Source of the DNA: Labedaea rhizosphaerae
Lineage (GTDB): Bacteria; Actinomycetota; Actinomycetes; Mycobacteriales; Pseudonocardiaceae
Assembly (NCBI RefSeq): GCF_004362825.1
Contig: NZ_SNXZ01000002.1
Coordinates: forward strand, 62,001 to 126,000
Direction: 5' to 3'
DNA: 64,000 nucleotides
Shown here piece after piece: positions 25,757 to 35,400 of this stretch (within the stretch, counting starts at the first letter, position 1; each line of letters opens with the position of its first letter). A program made the position numbers and the translations under genes. The notes below the pieces were generated by a model. That model was given only the letters and a program-made list of their open reading frames with translations. It was not told the DNA's origin and did no database searches.

Positions 25757-27399
25757 CCGAACACCTCCCGGTACTCGGGTCGTTCCCACAACCGGTCGTG
25801 GGTGCCGGTGGCGACCACCTTGCCTTCGGCCAGCCACACGACCAGGTCCGCACGCGCCGCGGTCGCCGCCCGGTGGGTCACGATCAGGCGCGTCCGGCCG
25901 CCGTGGTCGTCGGTGAGCGTGCGGGCGATCTGCATCTCGGTGACCATGTCCACGCTGGACGTCGCGTCGTCGAGGACTAGCAAGCGCTGGGCGGGCCACG
26001 CGCGGGCGAGGCCCAGGCGCTGGTATTCCCCGCCCGACATGGGCGCCTCGGCCAACGGCGTCGCGTAGCCCTCGGGCAGGCGCGACACGAACTCGTGTGC
26101 GTGCGTCGCTCGGGCCGCCGCCCGCACGTCGACCGAACGGCCCACGTCGACGGCGTCCCCGATCGACGCGCCGACCAGCACCGGGCGCTCGAACGCACAG
26201 CCGACCGCCGCGCGCAACGCCGCGTGATCCAGCTCCGCCAAGGCAACGCCGTCGAGCAGCACCTCGCCCTCGTCCGGCGAACGCAACCGCGCGGCCACCT
26301 CGGCCAGCACCGACTTGCCCGCGCCGGACGCCCCGACCACGGCAACCGCACACCCGCCCGGCACCTGCAGGGAAACGTCGTCCAGCAACACCGCGTCGGC
26401 GGCCCGCACGGTCACCGACCGCAGCTCCAAGGCCCCGGGACCGTCCGGCAACGAAGCCGTGCCGTAGGAGACGGGCGTGGTGTCGAGCACCTCGCTGACC
26501 CGCCGCACCCCGGCCTTGGCTCGCGCCAAACGGCTGAACACACCGGTCAACGCACCGAGGCCGCCGCCGATCACCGCGTACTGGCTCGCCGCGAACAGCT
26601 CACCCGGCGTGATCCGGTTGCGCAGCAACTCGATGCCGCCGGTGGCGAGCACGGCCACCAGCACGAGCGGACCGACCAGCGTGGCCTGTGCACTCGAGCG
26701 CGCCATGATCCGCCAGGTCCCGATGCCGTGCTCGTGCAGCCGCGGCAACTCCGTGAGCACCCGCTGCTGCTCCGCTTCGACCGTCCCGGCGGCGGCGATC
26801 GTGCGGGCCCCCGCGAGCGACTCGGCCAGCCGGGCCGCGATCGTGCCCTGCGTCTGCTGGTAGGCGACCATCGCCTCGGCACTGCGCAACGCGAAGGTCC
26901 GCAACACCCCGGCCACCAAAGCAAGTCCCGCCAGCAAGGCCAGCGCGAGCCAGGGATCGATCCACGCCAGCAACACCAGGCTGCCGACCGGCGGCAGCGC
27001 GGCCGCCACCGTGGTCACCACGGCCGGTCCCGCCTGTGCGGCCTCGACGGCGTTGCCGGACACGCGCGTCACCAGGTCACCGGTCTCGAACCGGCTCGAG
27101 CGGGCCGGGCCGACGGCGAACACGTGCCGCACCACCCGATCCCGCAGCCACGCGGTCGTCCCGGCCACGCACGCCGTACCCGCATAGGCGTCGACCACGT
27201 CGAACACGACGCTGATGACGATCAGGACCCCGGCGGCCACGATCCAGCTGCCGCTGCCGTGCCCGGCGACCAGGGCGTCGACCGCGTGGCCCAGCACGGT
27301 GGGCAGGGCAAGCGTGCCGAGGCTGCCGACCAGGCCGGCGAGCCCGATCAGGGGCAGCCAGCCACCGCCACGCCGGACCACGTCGCCGAAGGTGATCAT
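25753..27399 (-). CDS. ABC half-transporter (membrane plus ATPase), first of pair
   Basis: A 548-residue exporter half with an N-terminal transmembrane domain (about residues 10-290) and a C-terminal ATPase. Walker A is VGASGAGKSVL, the signature is degenerate (PMSGGEYQRLGLARAW), and Walker B is LLVLDDATSSVD, where Asp replaces the usual catalytic Glu. The partner half keeps that Glu, so the pair looks like an asymmetric heterodimer with one consensus and one degenerate ATP site. Translation starts at ATG 27399, overlapping the peptidase stop (ATGA). The likely role is export of the lanthipeptide from the cluster. Confidence 0.91.
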   Translation of the reverse strand: MITFGDVVRRGGGWLPLIGLAGLVGSLGTLALPTVLGHAVDALVAGHGSGSWIVAAGVLIVISVVFDVVDAYAGTACVAGTTAWLRDRVVRHVFAVGPARSSRFETGDLVTRVSGNAVEAAQAGPAVVTTVAAALPPVGSLVLLAWIDPWLALALLAGLALVAGVLRTFALRSAEAMVAYQQTQGTIAARLAESLAGARTIAAAGTVEAEQQRVLTELPRLHEHGIGTWRIMARSSAQATLVGPLVLVAVLATGGIELLRNRITPGELFAASQYAVIGGGLGALTGVFSRLARAKAGVRRVSEVLDTTPVSYGTASLPDGPGALELRSVTVRAADAVLLDDVSLQVPGGCAVAVVGASGAGKSVLAEVAARLRSPDEGEVLLDGVALAELDHAALRAAVGCAFERPVLVGASIGDAVDVGRSVDVRAAARATHAHEFVSRLPEGYATPLAEAPMSGGEYQRLGLARAWPAQRLLVLDDATSSVDMVTEMQIARTLTDDHGGRTRLIVTHRAATAARADLVVWLAEGKVVATGTHDRLWERPEYREVFG

Positions 27400-29387
27400 G
27401 CGACGTCCAGCCCGGTGTGGGTGGCGAGGAACGCCAACATGTCGCCCGCCAGCGCGACCGCGCGGGTCGCCGGGCTCGCGCCGTGCCCGACGTCCGGCTC
27501 GTGGCGGAGCAACACCGGCCGCCCGCTCGTGCTCGCCCACTGCAGGGCCGCGCACATCTTGCGGGCGTGCATCGGGTCGACCCGCGTGTCGCCACCGAAC
27601 GTCGTGAACAACACCGCCGGGTACGCGACGCCCTCGCGCACCCGGTGGTACGGCGAATACCCCAGCAGCCAGGCCAGTTGTTCCGGATCGGCCGCCGTCC
27701 CGTACTCCTCGCGCCATTGCGGGCCGAGGCCGAACTGCTCGTAGCGCACCATGTCGAGCACCGGCGCCGAGCAGACCGCGGCAGCGAACAACTCCGGTCG
27801 CTGGGTCAACGCCCCCGCGACCAGCAGGCCACCGTTGGACTCACCGCAGATGCCCAGCCGCGACGGCGTGGTCCACCGCTCGGCGATCAGGTGCTCGGCC
27901 ACGGCCACGAAGTCGTCGAAGACGTTCTGCTTGCGGTCGAGCATCCCGTCGCGGTGCCACTGCTCGCCTTCCTCGCCGCCACCACGCACCTGCGCGGAGG
28001 CGAACACGCCACCCGCTTCGACCCAGGCGAGGATGTAACTGGAGTACGACGGCGTGAGCGGGACGCCGAAACCCCCGTAGCCGTAGAGGATCGTGGGTCT
28101 GGGCCCGGTGCCCGGCTTCGCGAGCACCACGACGCGGATCGGCGTGCCGTCCGGCGAGGTCGCGGTGAGCTGGCGGCTGGTCACCTCCGGCACGTCCACG
28201 CCGGGCGTGCCCGCCCAGAGCGTCGTGCGGTGCAGCGCGGCGTCGTAGCGGTACACCGCGCCAGGGGTCACGCTGTCGGTGTAGCTGAACCACGCCTCGT
28301 GCCCGCTGGTCGACACCGATCCCAGCGAACCGGCACCGGGCAGTGGCACGTCGCCGATCCGGGCGCCGGTGGCCAGTGCGTGCAGGCTCATCTCGCCGAC
28401 GGCGTGCCGGATCCGGCTCACCAGGAGCATCGGTCGTGGGTCGTCGAGCACCGCCAGGTCGCTGATCACCGCCTCGGGGTCCTCTGGGATCAGCTCGCGC
28501 CAGTGCGACGGCGTCGACGGATCGGCCACGCAGACGCGCCCTCGCGGCGCCCCGTGGTCGGTGAAGACGTACAGCAGACCGTCGTGCACCATCGCGACCG
28601 CGCGACTGTCCGGTCCTTCGTGGACGGTCGCGACGCCGCCCGCGACGAGGTCGGCGAGCCACAGCCCGGTGCCCTCGGCGATCACCAGCCAGCGGCCGTC
28701 CTCGCTCAGGTCCAGACCGAACGACCCGGTGCGGTCGAGCAACGCGACATCCTGCTCGACGGGTGTGCCGACGCGGTGCCGCCAGACCCGGCGTTCGCGC
28801 ACATAGCAGAAGAACTCGGCGCCGGGGAACCAGGCGACCGGCGAGTACCGGCACCCGTGGACGGGCCCGTCGAGCACGGCGCCCGACTCGACGTCGAGCA
28901 CGTGCAGCACGGAGTTCTCCGTGCCCCCATGGGAAATCTGGAACGCCAGCCGCGTTCCGTCGAGGCTGGGCTGCCAAGCGTCCAGCGCGACCAGCCCGTC
29001 GCTGTCGAACGAGGCCGGGTCGACGAGCCGACGCGCTGCACCGTCCGCACCGTCCGCACCGTCCGAATCGGACACATGAAGAACCGGGTGTTCCTGGCCC
29101 GGTTCCTGCCGCAGGAAGAACTGCCGTCCCCCGCGCCACACCGGTGCCGTCACCACGCCGGTCGCGCTCAGCCGCGCGACCTCGTGGTGCAGTCGTTCCC
29201 GGCCGGGCAACGCGGCGGCGTGGGTGCGCCAGCGCTCGTCCTCCGCGTCGAGCCAGCGGCGGGTCTGCTCGCTGGTCGCGTCCTCGAGCCACCGGTAGGG
29301 ATCGGGCACCCGGTGGCCGTGCAGTTCGTCGACGATCGGCTGACGTTCGGCGAGGTCTTCGGGTTTGGCGAGTCGCTGCGGCGCCAC
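27396..29387 (-). CDS. Prolyl oligopeptidase (S9A), putative lanthipeptide leader peptidase
   Basis: A 663-residue S9A enzyme with a seven-bladed propeller (about residues 70-400) and an alpha/beta hydrolase catalytic domain. The nucleophile Ser lies in GICGESNGGLLVAG, the Asp in GGDTRVDP and the His in PDVGHGA. IDELHGHRVPDPYRWLEDA-like N-terminal sequence is the POP signature. There is no signal peptide. POPs cleave short peptides after Pro; in some class III lanthipeptide clusters (Kribbella FlaP) a POP removes the leader. Here the adjacent precursor has Pro12 before the glycine linker. I prefer GTG 29387 because GGAAGGAG lies 5 bp upstream; GTG 29402 is an alternative. It is the first gene after the terminator and overlaps the ABC gene. 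Confidence 0.91.
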   Translation of the reverse strand: MAPQRLAKPEDLAERQPIVDELHGHRVPDPYRWLEDATSEQTRRWLDAEDERWRTHAAALPGRERLHHEVARLSATGVVTAPVWRGGRQFFLRQEPGQEHPVLHVSDSDGADGADGAARRLVDPASFDSDGLVALDAWQPSLDGTRLAFQISHGGTENSVLHVLDVESGAVLDGPVHGCRYSPVAWFPGAEFFCYVRERRVWRHRVGTPVEQDVALLDRTGSFGLDLSEDGRWLVIAEGTGLWLADLVAGGVATVHEGPDSRAVAMVHDGLLYVFTDHGAPRGRVCVADPSTPSHWRELIPEDPEAVISDLAVLDDPRPMLLVSRIRHAVGEMSLHALATGARIGDVPLPGAGSLGSVSTSGHEAWFSYTDSVTPGAVYRYDAALHRTTLWAGTPGVDVPEVTSRQLTATSPDGTPIRVVVLAKPGTGPRPTILYGYGGFGVPLTPSYSSYILAWVEAGGVFASAQVRGGGEEGEQWHRDGMLDRKQNVFDDFVAVAEHLIAERWTTPSRLGICGESNGGLLVAGALTQRPELFAAAVCSAPVLDMVRYEQFGLGPQWREEYGTAADPEQLAWLLGYSPYHRVREGVAYPAVLFTTFGGDTRVDPMHARKMCAALQWASTSGRPVLLRHEPDVGHGASPATRAVALAGDMLAFLATHTGLDVA

Positions 29388-29408
29388 GGCCGCTCCTTCC
29401 ACGGGCGT

Positions 29409-29443
29409 GGGTCCTGGGCGGTCGCGAGGACCGCCCAGGACCC
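29409..29443 (-). terminator. Perfect hairpin between precursor and peptidase genes
   Basis: A 15-bp perfect stem (29409-29423 with 29429-29443; arm GGGTCCTGGGCGGTC) with a 5-base loop, 17 bp after the precursor stop. It probably terminates most transcripts, so that synthetase plus precursor message exceeds the downstream processing and transport message. Partial read-through would still express the downstream genes, as no clear promoter is seen in the remaining short gap. Confidence 0.75.
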
Positions 29444-29459
29444 TGGAACGTGATCAGCC

Positions 29460-29588
29460 TCAGTGGCAGAGCGCCAGGCTGATGTTGCTCGGCGTCTGGG
29501 ACGCGCAGCCCAGAACAGTCAGCGTGGAGCCGCCACCGCCGCCCTTGCCGCCAGGAGCCTCCAGACCCTGCAGGTCGAGAAGTGCCAT
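29460..29588 (-). CDS. lanA: Class III lanthipeptide precursor (SapB/AmfS type)
   Basis: A 42-residue peptide, too short for usual gene calls. The leader begins MALLDLQGLEAP; LLDLQ (residues 3-7) is the class III recognition box, and the DLQ-x2-E-x-P pattern matches the SapB precursor. A Gly-rich linker with Lys15 follows. The core has two rings' worth of residues: Ser21-x2-Thr24-x3-Cys28 and Ser34-x2-Ser37-x3-Cys41, the S-x2-S/T-x3-C pattern that gives labionin or lanthionine-Dha. A single His ends the peptide. The ATG at 29588 lies 5 bp after the synthetase TAA, with GGAGGTG inside the synthetase's last codons. SapB-type products are surfactants for aerial hyphae; a similar role here is inference. 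Confidence 0.92.
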   Translation of the reverse strand: MALLDLQGLEAPGGKGGGGGSTLTVLGCASQTPSNISLALCH

Positions 29589-29593
29589 GTGTG

Positions 29594-32179
29594 TTACACC
29601 TCCTTCGAGTGGTCGTCACTGAACGAATGCCTTGGGGCATCCGGGTTCTTGGGGTCCGCCAGGAACGGCAGCCGCACGGGTTCGTCGTGCAGCACCGCGC
29701 CGAGCGCGAACAGCACGCCCGCGGTTCCGGTCGCGAAGTCCATGGACAGGCGCAGCAGCTGGTTTCCCGGGAACGCCAGGCCGTCGCCATAGGGCACCGC
29801 GTGCCAGCACAGCCCGCGCACCAACATGTCCACGGCGGAAGGTTCGGCGCACAGCAGCATCCCGGCCCGGCCGGTGTAGAGGCCGGACTGCACGAAGTAC
29901 GAGCTGCGGGTCACCCCACGCAACCGGGTCAGCGCCTCGGCCAGCTCGTCGTCGGCGCGGTGGGCCAGGTACCGGGCCAGGACCAAGGCGATGCCGACCG
30001 AGCCCTCGTCCAGGTACGGCAGCGTGCGCCAGCCCTGGTCGACCTGCAGCGTGCCGTCCTCGGGGCGCATGCACCGGCGGAGGTCCTGGCGCAGCGCCAC
30101 CTCCGCGCGGTCGAGCAGGTTCGAGTCGCCGGTCTGCTCGTAGGCGTGCAGGAAGAGCAGCGCCGGTCCCGACGAGCCGAACATCAACCCGGCCCTCGGG
30201 TGGTCGCCACCGCTGATCTCCGGCATGTCGGTCACACCGCCGAGCCGGTCGGCGACCTGGTCGACCGCGCGCATGGCGGGCTCGATCCCCACGTCGTCGC
30301 GGAAGTGCAGCAGGTTCAGCCCCATGCCGGCCAGCCCGTTGTGCAGGCCGAGCTCGGTGGCGTCCACCGGCATGGCCAGGCAGCGCTCGACCAGCTGCAG
30401 CGCGTCCTGGTGGTGCCCCAGCTCGGCGAGCACGTAGGCCACGCCGTGCAGGCCGTTGTAGAAGCCGGCGGGGGTGTTGTCGGCCGGGGCCAGCGCGTGT
30501 TTGCGCAGCCAGTCCTCGTGTTCGGGGAAGCGGCCCGCACCGGTGGCGGCAAGGGCGTACAGCACACCGGACGCGCCGTGCGCGATGCCGATGCCGCCAC
30601 CGGGCAGGAACTGCGCGACGTCGCCGGGGAACAGGCGGTCGTCGCGGTCGGGCGTGGCCGCGGCGAGGATCGAGGTTCGCAGCGCGGCACGCACGTCGTC
30701 CCAGGTGGACACGCCGGGCAGGGGTAGTTCGGCCATCCGGCTCGGCTTGGCCGGCGCGTCGCCTTCGATGGTGCGCACGGCCTCGTCCAGCGCACCGGGC
30801 GGCAACGGGAAGACCTCGGCGGCGTATTCGGCGATCTGCCGGGCCTTGCCGGGGTCGAACGGCGCCGTGATGGTGGCCTGCGGCGCGAACATGCCGAGGT
30901 ACATGCAGGCCAGCGCGTACCGGTCCACGTCGACGCCGAGCCGGTCGGCCGGCGCGGTGAACGCCGGGTGGGCCAGCGTCGAGCGGGCGTGGTCCTCGAC
31001 GAGCGTGGCCACCTCGAAGTCGATCAGTGCCAGCCGGCCCTCGGCGGTGACCAGGATGTTCTCCGGGTGCAGGTCGTTGAAGACGACGCCGCGCCCGTGC
31101 AGCGCGTCGACCGCCGAGGCGACCTTGCCCAGCATGCCCAGCGCCCAGTCGACGTACTCGGCCAGCTCCTCCGGGCTCGGATCGGGGTGGGTCAACGGGT
31201 AGCGGTGCACCAGCAGGCGCTGCAGCGGGTTGCCGTCGACGAACTCCTCGACGAGGAAGTGGTGCTCCCCCAGTTCGAAGCGGTCGAGCACCGCGGGCAC
31301 GACGTCGAGCCCGGCAAGGCGGGTCAGGACGTCGTACTCGTGCCCGATGCGGGTCACGGCGTCACGCCCGGCCACGTCGAGACCCGCGTGCGGTCTGCCT
31401 TCCTTGAGCACGACCCGCTCGCCGCTGCGGTTGTCCCGGCCGAGGTAGACGCCACCGCCGTTGGAGAACTGCATGGCGCTCTCGATGGTGTACGGCAGGT
31501 CCGTCGTGGTGACCGCCGCGCGCGCCGCCAGGTGCGGCTCGAGGAAGGCGGGCAGCGGGATCCACGGCGGCAGCGCGAAGGTCGGGCCGCGCACGTCGGG
31601 CACGAGCGTGCCGTCGGCGTCTTCGATGGCGAGCACACGCTCGCCGTTGCCCGCCACGCAGAACCGTTCGGTGAAGCCGCCGTACCGCACGTACAACGGG
31701 CCGTCGCCGTAGCGCAGGTCGCTGAGGATGTAGGGCCCGACAACCCCGCGGAGCAGCGCGTCCAGTTCCGCCAGCACGGCCTCGAAGCGCTCGTCGGAAA
31801 GTGGATAAATAGTGGCCAGCTTGCCACTCGAGCCGCGGAACGCCGATTTCGCGTTGAACATCACGGCGACATTTCGGCTGCGTAGGTATTTGAACGGTAA
31901 ACCACGTGCCACGCAGAAGTCCCAGACCGTCTCGAGCACCCGCTCGGCGTCGGCGAGGCAGGACGAAACGTGGATCTTCCACCCCTGTGTCGGCACCACC
32001 GCGTCACTGGGTGCGTAGTACATCCAAGTATCGCTCGGCTCATGCGCCCAACCGTGCGGAACCGTGCGCCCCGTCACCGGGAAATCGGTGTCTTCACTGG
32101 GATGCCGGGTCGGCTTGTCGTAGAACAGCCGATCGGCGAGGCAGTAGACCTCGTAGCCCGCCTCGTCGTTCACCGTCAT
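29594..32179 (-). CDS. lanKC: Class III lanthipeptide synthetase LanKC
   Basis: An 861-residue trifunctional enzyme. The N-terminal lyase domain (about 1-210) shows FKYLRS and FNAKSAFRGSSGKLATIYP. The Ser/Thr-kinase domain (about 220-480) has catalytic loop VVFNDLHPENILV and the metal motif IDFEV. The C-terminal cyclase (about 510-840) has FYNGLHGVAYVL, GLHNGLAGMGLNLL and DFATGTAGVLFALG repeats but lacks the Cys-Cys-His zinc ligands of class I, II and IV cyclases, as is standard for class III. It phosphorylates precursor Ser/Thr, eliminates phosphate to dehydroamino acids and closes rings onto Cys. The gene equals ramC/amfT. It is first in its message and divergent from a large regulator; its last codons carry the precursor's ribosome-binding site. 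Confidence 0.95.
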   Translation of the reverse strand: MTVNDEAGYEVYCLADRLFYDKPTRHPSEDTDFPVTGRTVPHGWAHEPSDTWMYYAPSDAVVPTQGWKIHVSSCLADAERVLETVWDFCVARGLPFKYLRSRNVAVMFNAKSAFRGSSGKLATIYPLSDERFEAVLAELDALLRGVVGPYILSDLRYGDGPLYVRYGGFTERFCVAGNGERVLAIEDADGTLVPDVRGPTFALPPWIPLPAFLEPHLAARAAVTTTDLPYTIESAMQFSNGGGVYLGRDNRSGERVVLKEGRPHAGLDVAGRDAVTRIGHEYDVLTRLAGLDVVPAVLDRFELGEHHFLVEEFVDGNPLQRLLVHRYPLTHPDPSPEELAEYVDWALGMLGKVASAVDALHGRGVVFNDLHPENILVTAEGRLALIDFEVATLVEDHARSTLAHPAFTAPADRLGVDVDRYALACMYLGMFAPQATITAPFDPGKARQIAEYAAEVFPLPPGALDEAVRTIEGDAPAKPSRMAELPLPGVSTWDDVRAALRTSILAAATPDRDDRLFPGDVAQFLPGGGIGIAHGASGVLYALAATGAGRFPEHEDWLRKHALAPADNTPAGFYNGLHGVAYVLAELGHHQDALQLVERCLAMPVDATELGLHNGLAGMGLNLLHFRDDVGIEPAMRAVDQVADRLGGVTDMPEISGGDHPRAGLMFGSSGPALLFLHAYEQTGDSNLLDRAEVALRQDLRRCMRPEDGTLQVDQGWRTLPYLDEGSVGIALVLARYLAHRADDELAEALTRLRGVTRSSYFVQSGLYTGRAGMLLCAEPSAVDMLVRGLCWHAVPYGDGLAFPGNQLLRLSMDFATGTAGVLFALGAVLHDEPVRLPFLADPKNPDAPRHSFSDDHSKEV

Positions 32180-32415
32180 CCGGTTCCGCCTGTTCGCGCC
32201 GCAGTTTCGTGGTCGCTCGGAACGTTAGGAAGCGGGTGTTCCAGCAGCCTTAGCGTTGCCTTAAGGCCAGGTCAAGACGAATTAATCGGGCCAGGCTGCT
32301 CCATTCGTGGGACGGGCCGCCGTTTGGGGGAATATCGTTCTCGGGTGGTAACAGATCATTTTGCGCGGCCGACTGGCCTTGCGGGTCGGGCACCCGCTTG
32401 ACGGAGGACGCACTC
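32180..32415. promoter_or_regulatory. Divergent promoter region, lanthipeptide synthetase / regulator
   Basis: This 236-bp intergenic region separates the synthetase and regulator starts. It contains two direct heptamers, GCCTTAG (32247-32253) and GCCTTAA (32258-32264), exactly 11 bp apart, the spacing recognised by SARP/OmpR-type DNA-binding domains like the one in the adjacent regulator. On the minus strand TTGACC (32275-32270) with a 17-bp spacer to TAAGGC (32252-32247) is a plausible synthetase promoter overlapping these repeats. Promoter positions are predictions. Confidence 0.5.
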
Positions 32416-35400
32416 ATGGGCATGCGGTGTACCCACAGCTCCACCGACGCGCTCATCGAGGCCACGACGCGGCACCGGATACTCGCGGTGACCGCCGTCG
32501 CCGGCTGGGGGAAAACGACGGCGGTCGCATTGTGGGCCCGCGCGTGGCGCGCCATTTGGGTGACGGCTCCCGAAGCGGATGCCGATTCCGCGGACTGGTT
32601 GTCCTCGGAAGTCCCGGCCGTCGGCGCTCAGGGAAATGACGTCGATGACGTCGTGTTGGTGGTGGACGACCTGCACCACGTCCGGCCGGGCACGCCGAGC
32701 GCCCGCTACCTGGAGGACCTGTGCCTGCGCCCGCCCGCCGGGCTGCGCATCGTCCTCGTGTCCCGCGTGGACTTACCCTTCGCCAAGGATGCCTTGCAGC
32801 GCAAGGGTTTCCTTGGTGAGGTCGGCGCTCCGGAGCTGGCCCTGGACCTGGCCGCTGTCGTAGACCTATTGCGTACCACGATCGGGCAGGACCCGCCGGC
32901 GATCGCGGCCCGGCTCTGGGCCGCGACGGGCGGCTGGCCCGTGGCCGTGCGGCACGCGCTGGACCTGTTGCAGGGCGTCGAACCCGAACGACGGCTCGCC
33001 GTGCTGGCCGGGCTCACCCGGCCTGGCACGACGTTCCACCGCTACCTGGCCACGCAGGTCGTCGGCCAGGAAGACCCCGACACCCAGGAGTTGCTCCGCC
33101 AGCTGGCCAACGGCGAGGAAGGCGACGTGCCCCTGGACGGGGTGGCCAGGCGTGGCCTGCTCTGGCCGAAGGCCGGTGCGGTGCCGCACTGGCAGTTGCT
33201 GCCGCCGCTGGCCCGGTACTTCGAGCGCGACGAGGTGCTGACGGTGCCGAGCCGTACCCGGCTGCACCGCGCCCTGCGGCGCCTGATCGCCGCCGGTGAT
33301 CACCACGCCTGTGCCGAGCTGCTGGCCGAGCACGGCGACGAGCTGGTGACCGGCGGACACGCGGAAGCGGTGCTCGAAGCGCTGGCGCTGCCCGAAAGCC
33401 CGCCCGAAGATGCACGGCTGCACCAGATCCTCGGCACCGCGTTGCAGGTCCGCGGCGAGATGCGTGCCGCCGAGGACCGGTTGCGCCGGGCCGCCGGCGA
33501 GCAGACCGAGCTCAGCGCCGAGCTGGGCTGGCGGATGTGCGCGCTCGCGTTCGCCAAGGGCGAGTTGCACGAGCTGCTCGGGCTCGTCGAGCGCGTCCGG
33601 TTCGACGCCGGAGACGTCACAGACGCCGCGAGCTCCCTTGCGCAGCTGCGGACGCTGTACTTCGCCGCGTGCGCGCACCGCTCGACCGGCGACGCGCACG
33701 GGCTGAAGCTGACCGTCGACCGGGTGCTGCGGCTCCGCGAGCAGTGCCCGGAGCAGGCGGCCGAAACCGCCGAGATGATGGTGCGACACGTGCAGGCGAT
33801 GCAGTGCACCGTGGAGGCGAACCGGCGTGCGGCCGACGCGCACGGCGCCGCCGCCGTGGCCGCCGCCGAGCAGGCGGGCAACCGGCTGGCCGTGGGCTGG
33901 CTGCGCGCGTGCCAGGCGAGCGCGCTGCTCGAACAGGGCGCGCCCGGGCCGGCCAAGGCCGAGGCGGACGCCGTCCTGCGGTTGGCCGAGCGGCTCGAGA
34001 CCCCGTTCCTCATCGCGCTTGCGCTGACCCTGCGCGGCCGGGCCCAGCTGCGGCTCGGCGCGCTGGATCGAGCGCGGGCCGACCTCACCGCGGCGGCGGA
34101 GACGTTCGAAGACCTGGGTTCGCGGTTCCTGGCGTGGCCCCTGTGCGGGCTCGGCGACCTGCACCGCTCGCGCGGGCAGCTCGTGCGGGCGCGCCTGGCC
34201 TACGAGGAAGCACTCGAGCTGGCCGAGCCGGGACACGAGGTGCTCGGCCTCGGGGCGGCGTTGATCGGGCTCGCGCGCATCCGGGCCGCCGACGACCCGG
34301 CGGTGGCCCGCGCGTACGCCGACCGCGCGGTCGGCCTCGGCGAGCCGCTGCGGATGGTGCCGGCCCACCTGGCCCGCGGCTGGGTCGCCTTGCTTGACGG
34401 TGACCGCGAAGGCGCCGCGGCCGATGCGGCCCAGGCGGCCGCGCAGGCCCGCCAGCGCCACGACCAGACCGGTCTGGCCGAGGCGGTCAGCCTGACGGTG
34501 CTCGCGGCGCCGGACCCGGCCACCGACTCGGGCATGCTCCGCGAGGCCATCGAGATCTGGCGGGAGACCGGGTGCCGCCCAGAAGGCGCGGCGGCCGGCC
34601 TGGTCGCGGCGAGCGTCGGCGTGACGGTGCCGGGTCTGTCGGCCGACGAGGCCGCGGCGACCCTGCGGGCGTGCGGCCTCGACCCGGCCGTGCGCCGCGG
34701 CGCCGGCTCGCTCGCCGCGCTGACCGAGGCGCCACGCACGGTCGCGGTGCACGCTCTTGGCGTCTTCCGGGTGATCCGCAACGGCGCCGCCGTGCCGCGC
34801 ACCGCGTGGCAGTCGCGCAAGGCACGCGACCTGCTGAAGATCCTGGTGTCCCGAGGCCGCCCCGTGCCCCGGGACCAGTTGATGGAACACCTCTGGCCCG
34901 ACGTCGATCCCACCAAGTCCGGCAACCGCCTGTCGGTGTTGCTCAGCACCGTGCGCGATGTGCTGCAGCCGGTCGAGGGCGGTCCGCAGCCGCTGGCCAC
35001 CGACGGCACCGCGGTCTGGCTCGACTCGGCGCTGGTGAGCGTCGACGTGGAGGAGTTCCGCAAGGTGGCGACGCGGGCGTTGGACGCACACCGCTCCAAC
35101 CACCCGGACGCCGTCGACCGCCTGTGCACGGCCGCGAGCATGTACACCGGAGACTTCCTCGAAGACGACCCGTACGCCGACTGGGCGCAGCACGTGACCG
35201 AGGAACTGCGCGCGTTGCACCAGGCCGTGCTGCGTGCGTTGATCGACCACCGGCAGGCCCGCGGCGACATCGACGAAGTGGTCCGGCACACCTTGCGCCT
35301 GCTCGAGGACGACCCCTACGACGAGCAGGCGCACCTGAACCTGGTCACCGTGCTGCTGGCGGCCGGGCGGATCGGGGAGGCGCACCGCCGGCACGAGATC

